Assembly (NCBI GenBank): GCA_039720395.1
Contig: CM077832.1
Location: 29,995,763-30,059,762, forward strand
Origin: Liquidambar formosana
Lineage: Eukaryota > Streptophyta > Magnoliopsida > Saxifragales > Altingiaceae
DNA length: 64,000 nucleotides
Direction: 5' to 3'
In this document: piece by piece, positions 46,303 to 57,648 of the stretch
How the letters are laid out: the number at the start of each line of letters is the position of its first letter
Numbering within the stretch: the first letter of the stretch is position 1
Notes under the pieces: model-generated
What the model saw: only the letters and a program-made list of their open reading frames with translations
Database searches by the model: none
Told to the model about the DNA's origin: nothing
Made by a program: the position numbers and the translations under genes

Positions 46303-47119
46303 ATAAAAGGTACGAAAGGCCCACAACCCAACCTCACCTAAATTCGAAAAAGTCCAAGGCCACGCTTGCCCCTAGGATACTCAAGTTGGATTTGAGTATA
46401 AGGAAATAAATCTCAGCTTGACCCAAAATATCAATAAAAAAATATTTGAAAAAAAAACCCCTAATTTTTATTTTAAAAAATTGGAGAGCACGTTTGGTAT
46501 TGGACTAGCCTAGTGGTGAGAGAGGGTGGGGTACTAGATAGGATTATGATAAATTAGGGGTTTGAAGAGAATGAAGGAAAGGAAATGATGAAAAAGAAGG
46601 AAGAAAAACTTTTCATTTGTTTGGTTAAGAAGGAAAAGTGGAGGGATGACCTTTCTTTCCCACCTACTAAAATCTTTCCGCCAAAAGTGGGTGAAAAGTG
46701 CATGGAAATGGTGAGTCTTATTTATTTATATTTTTTTTTCTTACCAAGTTAACTTAACCTAGACACACTCCCAGAATGGTAGGATTAAGGCAAAATCCAA
46801 GCACGCACCTAAAAAAAGCCTAACTTCTGAACAGGTGATGGTGCCTTAAGTACCAATGCGTACACCCATATTTAACCTAATATCATTTTCATTCCTTTTC
46901 TTTTCTTTCTCTTCGTGAAAGTAATATGGTAAAATAATGTAATTATTCATTTTTCTCCTCCATCCTTCTTATTTACTCAACAAAGATAAAAGAAAAAAGA
47001 TTTCATTTCGCTAGGGAGGAATAGACTTTCTATCCCTCATACGATCATACCTTTATTTGCTTCTATTTTTTCATCTCTCCCACCAAACGAAGCTTTAAAG
47101 AAAAAAGGGGGGAAAAAAT
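46303..47119. other. Intergenic DNA, no gene seen
   Basis: GA/CT-rich sequence. ACGTTTGGTATTGG at about 46492 and the inverse CACCAAACGAAGC at about 47079 could be the weak ends of another Tourist-like element, but no target duplication was found. Confidence 0.3.
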
Positions 47120-47517
47120 GGTCCGAATATTGCAAACCCTTCAAGTAATCTCTCTACCCCACTAATTTTAATTTTTAGATTTTTAGAAAAATATAAAAGG
47201 TTTTTATGAAAAGTGGTTGCATAGTCCCCACTAGAAAACATCATTTTGAACAACTTTGCAGAAGAAATGTTTTTCAAAATCTATAGTTTAAGTGGACTTT
47301 TTGGCCAAAAATGAAATAGGGACTATAAATGGCCAAAAAGTCTACTTAAATGATAGATTTTTGAAAAACTTTCTTCTGCAAAGTTGTTCAAAATGATGTT
47401 TTCTAGTAGACTATATGACCATTTTTCCTAAAAACCTTTTATTGTTTCTTAAACCTTAAAAAAATTAAAATTAGTGGGGTGGGGATATCACTTGAAAGGG
47501 TTGCAATATCCGAACCA
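47120..47517. mobile_element. Foldback MITE, intact copy of the 10668-10985 family
   Basis: 398-bp palindrome. The left end GGTCCGAATATTGCAAACCC pairs with the reverse complement of the right end, GGTTCGGATATTGCAACCCT. TTCAAGTAATCTC and CCACTAATTTTAATTTTTA follow in both arms. The core GAAAACATCATTTTGAACAA, TTTGGCCA and AAGTCTACTTAAATGATAGA matches the element at 10668. Flanks are A-rich. The TIR starts with G, as in Mutator-type MITEs. Confidence 0.85.
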
Positions 47518-47676
47518 AAAAAAAAAAAAAAATATGGGGGGGCCAAACTCATGAGCCCAAAAGCCCAACTTGAAAAATCTTGAATTTTGAACTAAAAAAA
47601 TTACCATCGTGGAGCAGTAATATTACTATTTGTCAATGGTAATGCTTTAATGCTTTTTATATGACTAGGAAGGGGT

Positions 47677-47693
47677 CACGTGCAAAGCACGTG
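47677..47693 (-). other. Helitron 3' terminal hairpin
   Basis: 7-bp stem CACGTGC/GCACGTG with an AAA (TTT on -) loop, 8 nt before CTAG. In Helitrons this hairpin marks the end of rolling-circle transfer. Confidence 0.8.
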
Positions 47694-48349
47694 AATTGTG
47701 GCATTTGCCATTTACTCATTTGATTTTTTTCAATTGAGCAAAAGAATAGTTATGTTGGCTTACAATTGAACTACATATCTAACCACTAATTACTGATATT
47801 ATGGAAGATTGTATATTTAGTTTACTCGCAAGAACAGAGGAAAAAGAAAAAAAAACTACAATTAGATTTCTAAGGCAAAAGTAATATAAAATTAGTTTTA
47901 TCAAATCATATCAAAATCTTCAAAATCTACTCTAATATAACATAAAAATACAAATCAAGAATAATGTATTTAAATCTTGCTCCCACACTTTACATCAAAA
48001 TAATTTTGTTAGATCTTTGTGCCAATGATACCCAGCTTAAAATCTTAAGCATACCTCCACATAAAGTTTTGATTGAATCTTTTCAATGACATCGAGAGTT
48101 TTCAAAAATTATATCATTAGACAAATTTGCACCACATATTAAAACTAAGCTACTAACTTCAAACATGAAGATGTACGGGGAAAAATTTGGACAATCAACG
48201 GAGCACTTCAGTAGTGGTGGTCCGACGATCTGGAATGCTGTAACACGGTTGCTAGAGAGAGCTGCAATGGCGAGAATGGAGATGACAATACTACTTAGTA
48301 GTAGAGCACAAAGACGAAAGAGATGGCGCTTGGGCTTTCAAGTGAACAG

Positions 48350-48430
48350 TTGTGCTAAGTGCTTCAATGAATAGTAGTGCTAGGTGCTTCGATGAATAGT
48401 AGTGTTAGGTACTCAATTGAACAGTAACCT
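48350..48430. repeat. Three ~25-bp tandem repeats
   Basis: Units GTGCTAAGTGCTTCAATGAA, GTGCTAGGTGCTTCGATGAA and GTGTTAGGTACTCAATTGAA, each followed by CAGT or TAGTA. They are close to the Helitron 3' end and have no known function. Confidence 0.7.
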
Positions 48431-48639
48431 GAAAAGCACAAAAAAGCATTAGAAGAAAACGGGGGTTGCCTAGTCGAAGACCCTCCAACGGTCAAGTTAG
48501 TTCTCAACGGTTAGAAAAAAGAAGAAGAAAAGAGCTAGGGTTTTACAAGAGCGATGCACCTCTCCTGGTAGAAAGTGATAATGTTCCTTTTATAGAGGAA
48601 GTTAGGTTAGGGTTTTAGTCCTGGTTAGTGACAACTATT

Positions 48640-48680
48640 CGACTATGGTCAGATTAGCATAACCGTTTTGACCATAGTCG
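48640..48680. other. Perfect 12-bp stem-loop
   Basis: CGACTATGGTCA at 48640-48651 pairs perfectly with TGACCATAGTCG at 48669-48680, with a 17-nt loop. It is followed on + by AGTTAGCTAG. It could be the hairpin of a second, plus-oriented Helitron end, or a promoter/terminator structure. Not resolved. Confidence 0.6.
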
Positions 48681-48924
48681 AGTTAGCTAGCTGGCAATCG
48701 CTAAGCACAGTGCGTGCTTGGAGTGTTTTATTCCTCAGGGAAATTTATTCGATTGTCAATAAAAGTTTGCCAAGTCTGAGCAATCTTTGAACAAGCCGAT
48801 GGTAAATCTGGTTTGGTTATGATCAAGCTAAAGTGATCACTATTATGAACTGAGGGCCCTTTGGCTTGAGCCCATGAAGCCGAAGCCTTGGTATCTGAAA
48901 CTGTCAATCTGGTCATAAACCAAG

Positions 48925-49182
48925 AGCCTTTTAGCCTGAGCATATGTAGATTGAAGAGATGGTTCTTTGGCTCGAACATGTGTAGACTAAGGGGAGATGG
49001 TTCTTTGGCCCGAGCATGTGCGGACCAAGGAGATGGTTCTTTGGTCTGAGCATTTACAAATCGAGGAGATGGTTCTTTGGCCCGAACATATGTGGACCGA
49101 GTAGATAGTTCTTTAGCCTAAGCATGTGTAGACCGAGGAGATGGTTCTTTTGCCCGAACATGTGTGGACCGAAGAGATGGTT
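48925..49182. repeat. 36-bp minisatellite, about seven units
   Basis: GGTTCTTTGGCCCGAACATG-type units start at 48961, 48999, 49035, 49071, 49107 and 49143, with a degraded unit before (about 48925) and a partial one at 49179. The period is 38 once, then 36 bp, equal to 12 codons. Related motifs (TGGACCGAA) continue to about 49265. It lies between the Helitron 3' end and the RPA gene. A minus-strand frame (49472-49113) reads through part of it but has no known domain. Confidence 0.9.
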
Positions 49183-49593
49183 TGATGATCAGATGCTTTT
49201 ATAGCCAAGTGCTTAGGCCAAATGAGCCTAGGCCGAATAGTCGTGGACCGAACAGATTTGGACCGAATAGATTCGACCCAAAGATAAAGTTTGGTAGTGG
49301 TTGAGAATTGTGGTATGGAACGCTTATAATGCTTAGGTAACCGAGGTAATTTACCTAAGCAATCTTCTTTGAGCTTCCTGATTTGATATTTCTCCATTGA
49401 AATAAAGAAAAGCTTGGTTGAGCACTTTTCCATGTGTCTTTTGATCATTGGTGGGTTAGAATTTTCCCACACAATATCCTAACAGGCAACACATCATGTA
49501 CAAGTACCACATTATCGACAAAAAGAAGTAGCCTTATGCGCCTATAACATGACAAAATAGCTACTTTAGAAGCTTGTTCAGAAACAAAAAGGA

Positions 49594-52011
49594 TCAAAAA
49601 GTAAGATATATTGACAAGCATTTTCTAGGATGCATTTGAGCATCCTTCGTCATCAAAAGAAAGCTTTCTAGCTGGATTTTGAGTGAAAGCAGCAGGTTGA
49701 CTTTGAGAGGCAGGGAGCTTCCATTTTTTAAGTTGTCAATAGGTTGAACTTCCATAGGGAAGGAGCCTTCTCCTTTCTTAATACTAACAACAGGTTGAAC
49801 TTCCAAAGTAAGGGAGCATTCTTCTTTTTGACTAATTTGGTGTGTTATGCTTTCCAACTGAGGTGTGTCAACTACATTTTCCATGAAAGACAAATTGAAT
49901 GTACGCTTGGTGACACCTTGATAACGCTTGTGGTAAGCTTTAACCTGTACTATCACTTGTCCATCACTTTGGGTTTTGATCACTGTAATATATTATCATT
50001 TCAATTGTATTAGGCAAATATTTTTTAAGCATCAATTAAAATATATATACCTCATCTGAATTCTGTATCAATGTCACAGCTGTACAACCTAGGAATGTTT
50101 CGTCATCCGCACCAAACAGGGTTGCAGATATAGTGCCAATAGAGTCAGTTGCATCCACCTGAACACGGCATCTATTAGATGTTGAAGCATTAAGGAAGTC
50201 ATGCTTTATATACAATCATATAAAGATATATTTTGAGAAAGAGATCATGAAAGTTCACCTTGCTATTCCGCGAACATTTTTGCGTTTGCATTGATGACAA
50301 TAGAAAACCTCGTTGTAGGTGGTAAAGGTTGATTTGAAACAGGCAGAACAACCCATGTACCAAAAAGGTTGTTGTAGATCAACAACAGAAAGCATGCAAT
50401 TTAGGGAGTAATTTCGCTGTAGGCATAGAGAATAATTGTATGCAGATTTGAAAAGCTAACGCTTTACAATGGTACTATGTAATTACACAGTATTTATAAA
50501 ACAAAAAAAAAAAACAAAAAAATCCTTTAAAATTAATTAATTTTAGCTTAAGGGAAAAGTTTACATTGTCAGGAAGAGCTTCCAAAGACGCTATGAATTT
50601 TAAGTCCTGGGCATGGAGGCCATCCAAGGGATGAAGGAAGTTTTGAAAGTTTGAGATATCATGAAATCTTCAATTGCAGAAGTTTGAGATGTCATGAAAT
50701 CTTCAATTGCAGCCAAATTCGCAGACACCCTAAAATAAATATTTGGATAAATGCAAATTAACTAATTAAAGCATTCAAATAATGCAGCGCTAAAAAGGGG
50801 AAAAAATGAAAACGATAAATAAATATAGTTTTGCAATGATTAATATTGAAGTGATTACCATGATTGAATTTCTTGAACCTGCGATATGACTGGGGCAATT
50901 GAAATACAGTTTGAGTTTGTTACGAATATTGAAAGGCCTATAGGAAAAGAAAACCAGATATGTAGCAAATCGAATACATTAAGCTTGAATAAATGGCAAA
51001 AGAAATATACAAAGTTCAAAAGTGTAATAATTTAACAGTCTACCATTAAATGACACAGCTTTCAAGCGCCTTCCCATAATATTTGGTTTTTTTGCTATAA
51101 TTTGAGCCAAAGCAATGGCCTCATTGTCGATAAATTAGTTCCACATGGTTAGAATCATCGATTGAAATCTATAAATAAATAAATAACTAAATTCAAAAGG
51201 GGAATATGGTTCAATATTTATTATGCTATAATTTTGGAGAGATATAACTTTAAAATAAGGGAGAAAAGGAAAAGGAAAGAAAGAAGATTTTTTACGCATT
51301 ATTGATGATAATCACTTCTTGGATTCTATTAAGTCCACTTTTAAGGCTACGCTATTTAACAGGAAGAAGCTTCAATGCTATTGCAATAATGCCAACTGCA
51401 TAAATTGTTAGAAACTAGCATTGTAAATGATGAAAAAGTAATAATTTTAGAATAAAAATGATAACATTTGGCACAAGCTTAACATAGTAGCTATAACAAC
51501 CTGTTTTATTAAGGTCATCTTTATAATCACCAAGCCTTGAGAATGAGATAAAATGATCTATTATAGCATGAACAATGGGTTGATTATCAAATGCTTCCGC
51601 AATGAGGGTCCTTGAACTCATTATCCATTGATACTCGTATAATAGTCCCTTAACATGGTATTTTGGGTTAGCTGTCTTCACTATTGCATTTGAGATGTAA
51701 TATCTCTTCGATTCTTCTAAAGTATTCTCAAAGATCTTGATTTAATCATTAAAGATTTCAACCTGTAACCGTGTTCCCTAGAATTAAAGAAGGAAGAAAA
51801 TTCATAATCACGTTGTAAAGCATGAGTGTGTTAAAAGAATAGATAAATAATAATAGTGTGACCTTTGAGTCAGCAATCATTGATTTTTGATATCTTGTAG
51901 GGGTCCCTGTGCTGCACGAGCATAGCATTTTTCAAGAACTATCACTTTAACGGTCCAAGGTTGTCTAGCTGTTGGAGTGATATCATTGATAAATTTGATT
52001 TGGCATGCCAT
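49594..52011 (-). pseudogene. Helitron-encoded RPA1-like gene, decayed
   Basis: Starts ATGGCATGCCAAATCAAATT at 52011. The first exon encodes an OB-fold N-part (TARQPWTVKVIVLEKCYARA), then needs a frame change to read TRYQKSMIADSK. A splice-joined second exon (GTRLQVEIFND, in-frame TAA, then IKIFENTLEE; 51769-51415) matches RPA1 DNA-binding domain A. Near 50390-50270 a CxxC..CxxC zinc ribbon appears (CSACFK, YCHQCK). At about 50160-50055 there is the DSIGTISATLFGADDE block of the C-terminal OB domain. The frame 49983-49594 is the tail. RPA-like proteins coat single-stranded DNA and are carried by plant Helitrons. Stops and the frameshift make it non-functional. Confidence 0.75.
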
Positions 52012-52843
52012 TATGCTAATTGAAAAAGAAGTCAAGAAAAGATGAATGAATTGTGATACAAAGCTATAGAGGTAAAAGAATTTTTGTGCATATGCAACAA
52101 AATGGTATATTTAAGCAAAGAATATACTTATATATATAGTGTATCATGTTTATTTAAATTTATGAACTGACACATATATTGGTTTGCGGATAGGAAAAGG
52201 ATTTTTAGAATGAAATAAATGTTATAAAATGAGTTGAGGAAAGCAAAAATTTTAGACAAAAGAAAGTTGAACAACACAATGTTGAATGCTAAAAATAACC
52301 TTATGGAAGATGCACTGAACTTTAAAAGTCAATCCAAATATATTTAAAAGAAAGAAAATGCAAAAGCTTATAGGAAAACAAAATTTTAGCTAAAAACCTA
52401 AATTAATAGTAAAAAGAGAGCAATGGAATCAAAATAATTGGTTCTGAACAGATTTAAGCCAAGTCGTTGGAGAACGCAAAATTGGCTACTTTTGCAGAAT
52501 GGTTTGAATATCATATGGGAGCAAAAAGGAAAAATATGTGGGTACGTAAATTGATATAAACAATTTGATACCAGGTAGTAGTAAGGATGAAAGAAAAGAT
52601 AGACCAAAAATAGGAACACAAGCACCAATGTATAGACCAAGCAAATTGATATCAATAAAACTAGAGATTGGATAGTAAATTCCAGAAAAATAACATCAGC
52701 GCAAAGCAAAATGCCAAAAAGACCACGTACAACACAATAAAATGAGCCAACACCAAGGAATTAAAAAAGCAACCAGTATAAGAAAAAAGTATATTTTCCT
52801 AATAAAAAGTTCAAAGGGAAAAAAATGTAGGCTGATTTACATT

Positions 52844-55800
52844 TTATTCTTGTGATGCAAGAGTTAGAACCTCTTCATACACAACATTTTGAGTGTATGT
52901 CTCATCAGAAGGATCAAGTGCTTGGGGCAAAACAAGTACTTTAACAGAACTCGACATTTTTTCCCTAGATAGTGCAACATATAGTTGCCCATATGAGAAA
53001 ACAAAATCCAATGCCTGCCCTTGTGTTTTATTTATTGTCATGGCAAAACTTAAGCGAATAGATAACTGTGGTCTTTGGAAAGGGAAATCAATAACCTCAT
53101 TATCAGCAAGTAATAATGGAATTCTTGATAAGAATACATGCTTTCTATGGTAGCTACCAACCGCAATTTCTACGTCAATTGTATTTGGCTCAAAGGTTTT
53201 GCAAATTAAACGAGTACCATTGCACAGCCCTTTTAAGGGATCAATGTTTCAAAGCAAAATTATAGGACAATTTACTTTTAAATGTAATAGTTGCGAAGGA
53301 AATCCACTTGGAGTCATGCTATTGAAGAAATCTTCTTACAAACTTGTTGTGATTCATTTAATGGTTTGTCAAAAATTCTATATTATGTGAGATTTCTCTG
53401 AAATTTATCTATCATTGTGTTGTTAATATGGTCGACAAAATCATTTTTAGGATCCAAAATTGCACAATTTATCATTGAATCAATCGAGGTGGAATAATTG
53501 GAAAGATCTAGGAATGTTAGGTTCATTAACGCATTAACAGAATTTTCATCCTCATAAGGCAAAACCATGCAAGGAAGTATCTTAATCTGGTCATTGAAAA
53601 CAAATGTCTCTGTCCCATTGCCAATATATACTAGGTAGCTACAAAAACGAAGAATCATACTTAGCTCTCATATTTTCTGTCAATCTTATTTTTTCTAGAT
53701 GAGACCACAAAAGTGATTTAACCAAACTTGTGAGTATAATATCTTTAGTGGTTCCCTTTTAAACAATAGGAAGCACCTGACGAAAATCTCTATAAAAAAC
53801 AACAATTGCACCACCAAATAGTAAATTAGATCCACGTATATCTTGCAGCATACAATCGAATGCTTTAATTGCATTCCTCCTTATCATAGGTGCTTCATCT
53901 CGAATGATCAACTTTGCAAATCACAATAACTTTGCTAGGCCGCTTTGTTTATTAACTTTACAGACAATGTTATCATCAAGAGTAATCGGTATTTTAAACC
54001 CTAAATGGGCAATACAACACCTAGTAAAATAGATGCACGAATGCCAAAGCTTGCATTAGCAAGTGTAATAAAACTTGTGGATCTCAAAGTGGTAAACAAT
54101 GCACGATATAAGTATGTTTTATCAGTGCCACTTGGACCATTAACAAAAAATGCCCTACTCTCATTTGTAAGAACCCTCTCCAAAATAACATCATAGGCTT
54201 TCTTTTGGTCATCATTTAGAGTTGATACACTTTCAAAGTCTTTCATAGGCACACATACATGTAGCCCATCATTTATTTCTTTATAACCTCTTTCCATCTC
54301 ATCAACATTTAAGTAGTGGTCAACCAACTTGTAATCATTGATATTTTTACCGATCAACTCCAGTTGGTAGCCTATATCTCGCAATGCTTTCAATTGAGAT
54401 GTGTTTTTACTTATTCCAGGCAAGCGCATAAAGTCTTCACACATTGTACCTTCAAAATCTTCCCACAATGCTCGTGCATTTATTGGGTTGCAATACACTA
54501 ACATAGTGATAAAGAGCCTACACAGTGGATGAGGCATTTTATATGCCAAGGCCTCCCTTAGACACATTTGGATGCTATTATCAGCTTCTAATAAGCCATT
54601 GAGGAGGTCTGCCTCTCAAAAAGATGAAGCTTGAATGTCACCAACCTTCTTTAGGTTTGTAAAAAAGGTTGCTCCCTTAACATGGTTCAAAAGCAAGCAC
54701 AAATAATACCTCTCGCCTTCTCTTGGACTAACAGTAACAATCCTGCCAATAGAGAATCCTCGCTCTCGGATTTGCCTTGATTTTATCTTGTCATCCCAAA
54801 CAAAATGCTTTGAAAAATTTATAAACAAGAGTGTCTTTGCATAAGCATTTACTTGATTTGCAGGGAAATACTCAGTCAATATTGTTCTTAAAGAAAAAGT
54901 GAATGCAACAACATTTTGCAAGTTAGCAGTGGCAAGGAATGTAACTGATTACTGATTTTCTAAATGGAGTTGCAGATTAATAACAGCTGGGTAATTTTCA
55001 TTCAATGGGAATCTATAAATATGCCACATTGCTTCCGGAGGAGAGACCTATCTTGATGATTGAAATCGCTCAATCTCATTAACCCCTTCAGCAATATTGT
55101 CTCCCAACACATGGAATGAAACATAGTCATGGCCCTTGTATATATACTTGTATAATATTTGACAGTCTTAATTGTTGAACAAATTTCTATATTAATATGG
55201 CAATCAAACTTTGCAAGTAAATATGGATTATAAGGAATCACCCAACGATTATCAAGCATATGATTGCGCACTTTAACTATTTGCTTGTTATCACTGTACC
55301 TATAAATTGGGTATGAATCATTGCCTTGTTTTGTTTTCTCACAAAAATCCTTAGGATAATGATTTTTGTAGTTACCTTTTTTTTTCATGCATACATTGTT
55401 TGGATTTAAAATTCCACATAGACCATGTATCATATGCTTTCAAACTGCATGATGCAAATGAGGATTGTCACTTTGCTGAGGAATCTCAGCAGAAACATAA
55501 TCATCAAAAAAGTCTAGTGACCTAATCTTTGAAGAGTCCTTCAATATCAGCAAGAAATGTGCATGTGGCAAGCCTCATTTTTTGAATTCAACAACATAGA
55601 CATAACCAGCAATAGGGCCAAATATTTTCCGTTTAAACAATTCAACTTTCAAAAGTTCCAATTTTTCTCTAAACACCTTTTCAATTAAATAAGGTTAGTT
55701 TTGTGCTTCCTCTCCTAGAAGCAATTCTTAGGTAATCTCTAGCCAAAAAGGATTGCATGTTATTGTTATAATCAAGTTAGGCTTTCCATACCGCTGCACC

Positions 55801-57648
55801 AAAGTCATTGCGTCGACATATCATTGGTGCATATCACGTGGTCCCCCAATGAAGGAAGCAGGTAAGACAACTCTCTTGCCAACTCTAGACCTATGCCGCC
55901 TACCAATTGCAATACTATCAATTATACCTTGATATAGTTCAGTTCTAATATGATTTTGGTGTAATCGAATGTAGTCCAACCTAGAACTTTCAAACTTTAT
56001 GTACATATCAACCAGATATTGTTGTAAAAGTCTACTAACATGCAACAATATCGATTTAGAATTTAGGCTCATTTGTAACTTATAGCAATAATATTCTCAA
56101 CAAGAGACCACACATCATTTCTTTTTTGCTTGTCGCATGACTATAAACAATTATTTTGATGGCAAAATAAATAAGTCACTCTTAGATGCGAAAAAATGAG
56201 GAAATAAAATTAGAACGCAAAAAACAATGAAAGCATTTGATTACCTCTTACTTCTTCTCTAAGCAAGTCATCAACTGCATTCCATGCACATCCAATACAG
56301 GGCTAATGTTGGCCATTGCTTGGTTATCTGTTCTAAATCATAGAATGGCTTCATGCCAACCAGAATCCCTGGATGGAAAGAATATTGGATATTGCAAAGG
56401 ATCATAACAACCAAAATAATATTGAACTCTATGAATATACCCTGACTTGCCATAAACAACAATATCCCTACCACAACTTAAATCCTCATCATCACCTTCT
56501 ACCCAAATACCAACAACTTGAAAAGCTATTGGTGTATTATTTACACGCTGATCTATGTAGCATGGTTTCTAATAACTATTGAACGTTCTTGTAAGTTGGG
56601 AACATCAGCTAAAGAACGAAAGAATTTACAATATAGGTTATCCCTAAGAATTCCCATGAGAACACTTAATATTTAAGGCTTTAATCAATTAGATACTTGG
56701 AGTCGATTTTCAAGCTCATGATCAGTGTCAAAGAAATACAATTGCAAATGGGATGGATGGCCATCAATTGGAAGCAACTCATTTAGATAGTGATAAACTT
56801 GACCTTGAGCTCTGAAGGTATAAATCCCATTGTTCCTCTCACACAACTCTTTATCATAACTAACACCAAATGATGTAAAAGCAAAATTATTGTTATATGT
56901 CCGCACATATGTTTTAAATTGTTTTGCATCTTCTGTCAATGAAGTAAAGAAATTCCATAAATCATCTGAAGCATCATCTAACACAAGTGAAATCTCTCCA
57001 TCAAAACAACAAAATCCTTTTGGTTCAAGATGAAATCTTTTTGCCTTACAATACAAACAAAGAGGTGCAGCAATCAATGCATCAAGTTGTAGAACAATAG
57101 ATCGAAGCAAATTTACATTGCACTGGGTAGATTGCTTTCTAGACTTGGGATTACTCCTAATTTCTTCTGACTACAAAGTAAAAAAAATATAATTTTTATT
57201 AGTTTTAAGGAGGAATCCCACTTCAATTTAAAATAATTATTACTTTTAAAAGATTTAAATTAAAATGACCACTGCTTACGTGCACGATAAATGCCTCCAA
57301 CATTTGGCTCTTTTCTTTTATCATTGGTACAATTAACTATTGGTTGGAATAGGTTATGGGTTATATAAACAAATAAGATCGACAAAATAAGGTAAATGTA
57401 TCAAATATAGGGTGGAACTAATAAATGAGAAAATAACTACATTCATGAGTAGAAGGAATAAATTGACTTTCGTGTTGTTTTGGGTTGATGCTCTCATCAA
57501 TAACTACACCTGGTAATAATCTATCAAAGAGCGGGGTCAAAGCTTCTTCTAATCCTTTGTACTGTCTATTAATGCACTCAAGTTCTTCATTTATAAATCT
57601 ACCCACTCCAGCACCATGATTATCCTCTTGGTTAGTTTGAGGATTCAT
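52844..57648 (-). pseudogene. Helitron Rep/helicase (HUH endonuclease + PIF1), decayed
   Basis: Read from right to left. The N-terminus (57648-57418) is unclear. CLYCKAKRFHLEPKGFCC (57060-57000) is the zinc-like Helitron N motif. The Rep domain at 56072-55490 has the conserved YQGIIDSIAIG, GKRVVLPASFIGG and YVDAMTLVQRYGKP, then GLPHAHFL, the His-x-His endonuclease motif. The PIF1 helicase follows. Its Walker A (GPSGTDKTYLYRAL, near 54145) has Asp where the last Gly normally is. SVSTLNDDQKKAYD precedes it, and the C-terminal TINKTQGQALDF with GQLYVALSR is at 53041-52970. Two arginine positions are TGA stops, and several frameshifts occur. Confidence 0.85.

Noticed and set aside
48925..49182. 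Direct repeats with a 36-bp period, like CRISPR repeats in length
   Set aside because: The units are head-to-tail without unique spacers, are diverged, and lie in a plant Helitron. It is a minisatellite.
53199..54501. Plus-strand ORFs across the Helitron
   Set aside because: They are antisense to the Rep/helicase frames, which carry the recognisable motifs.
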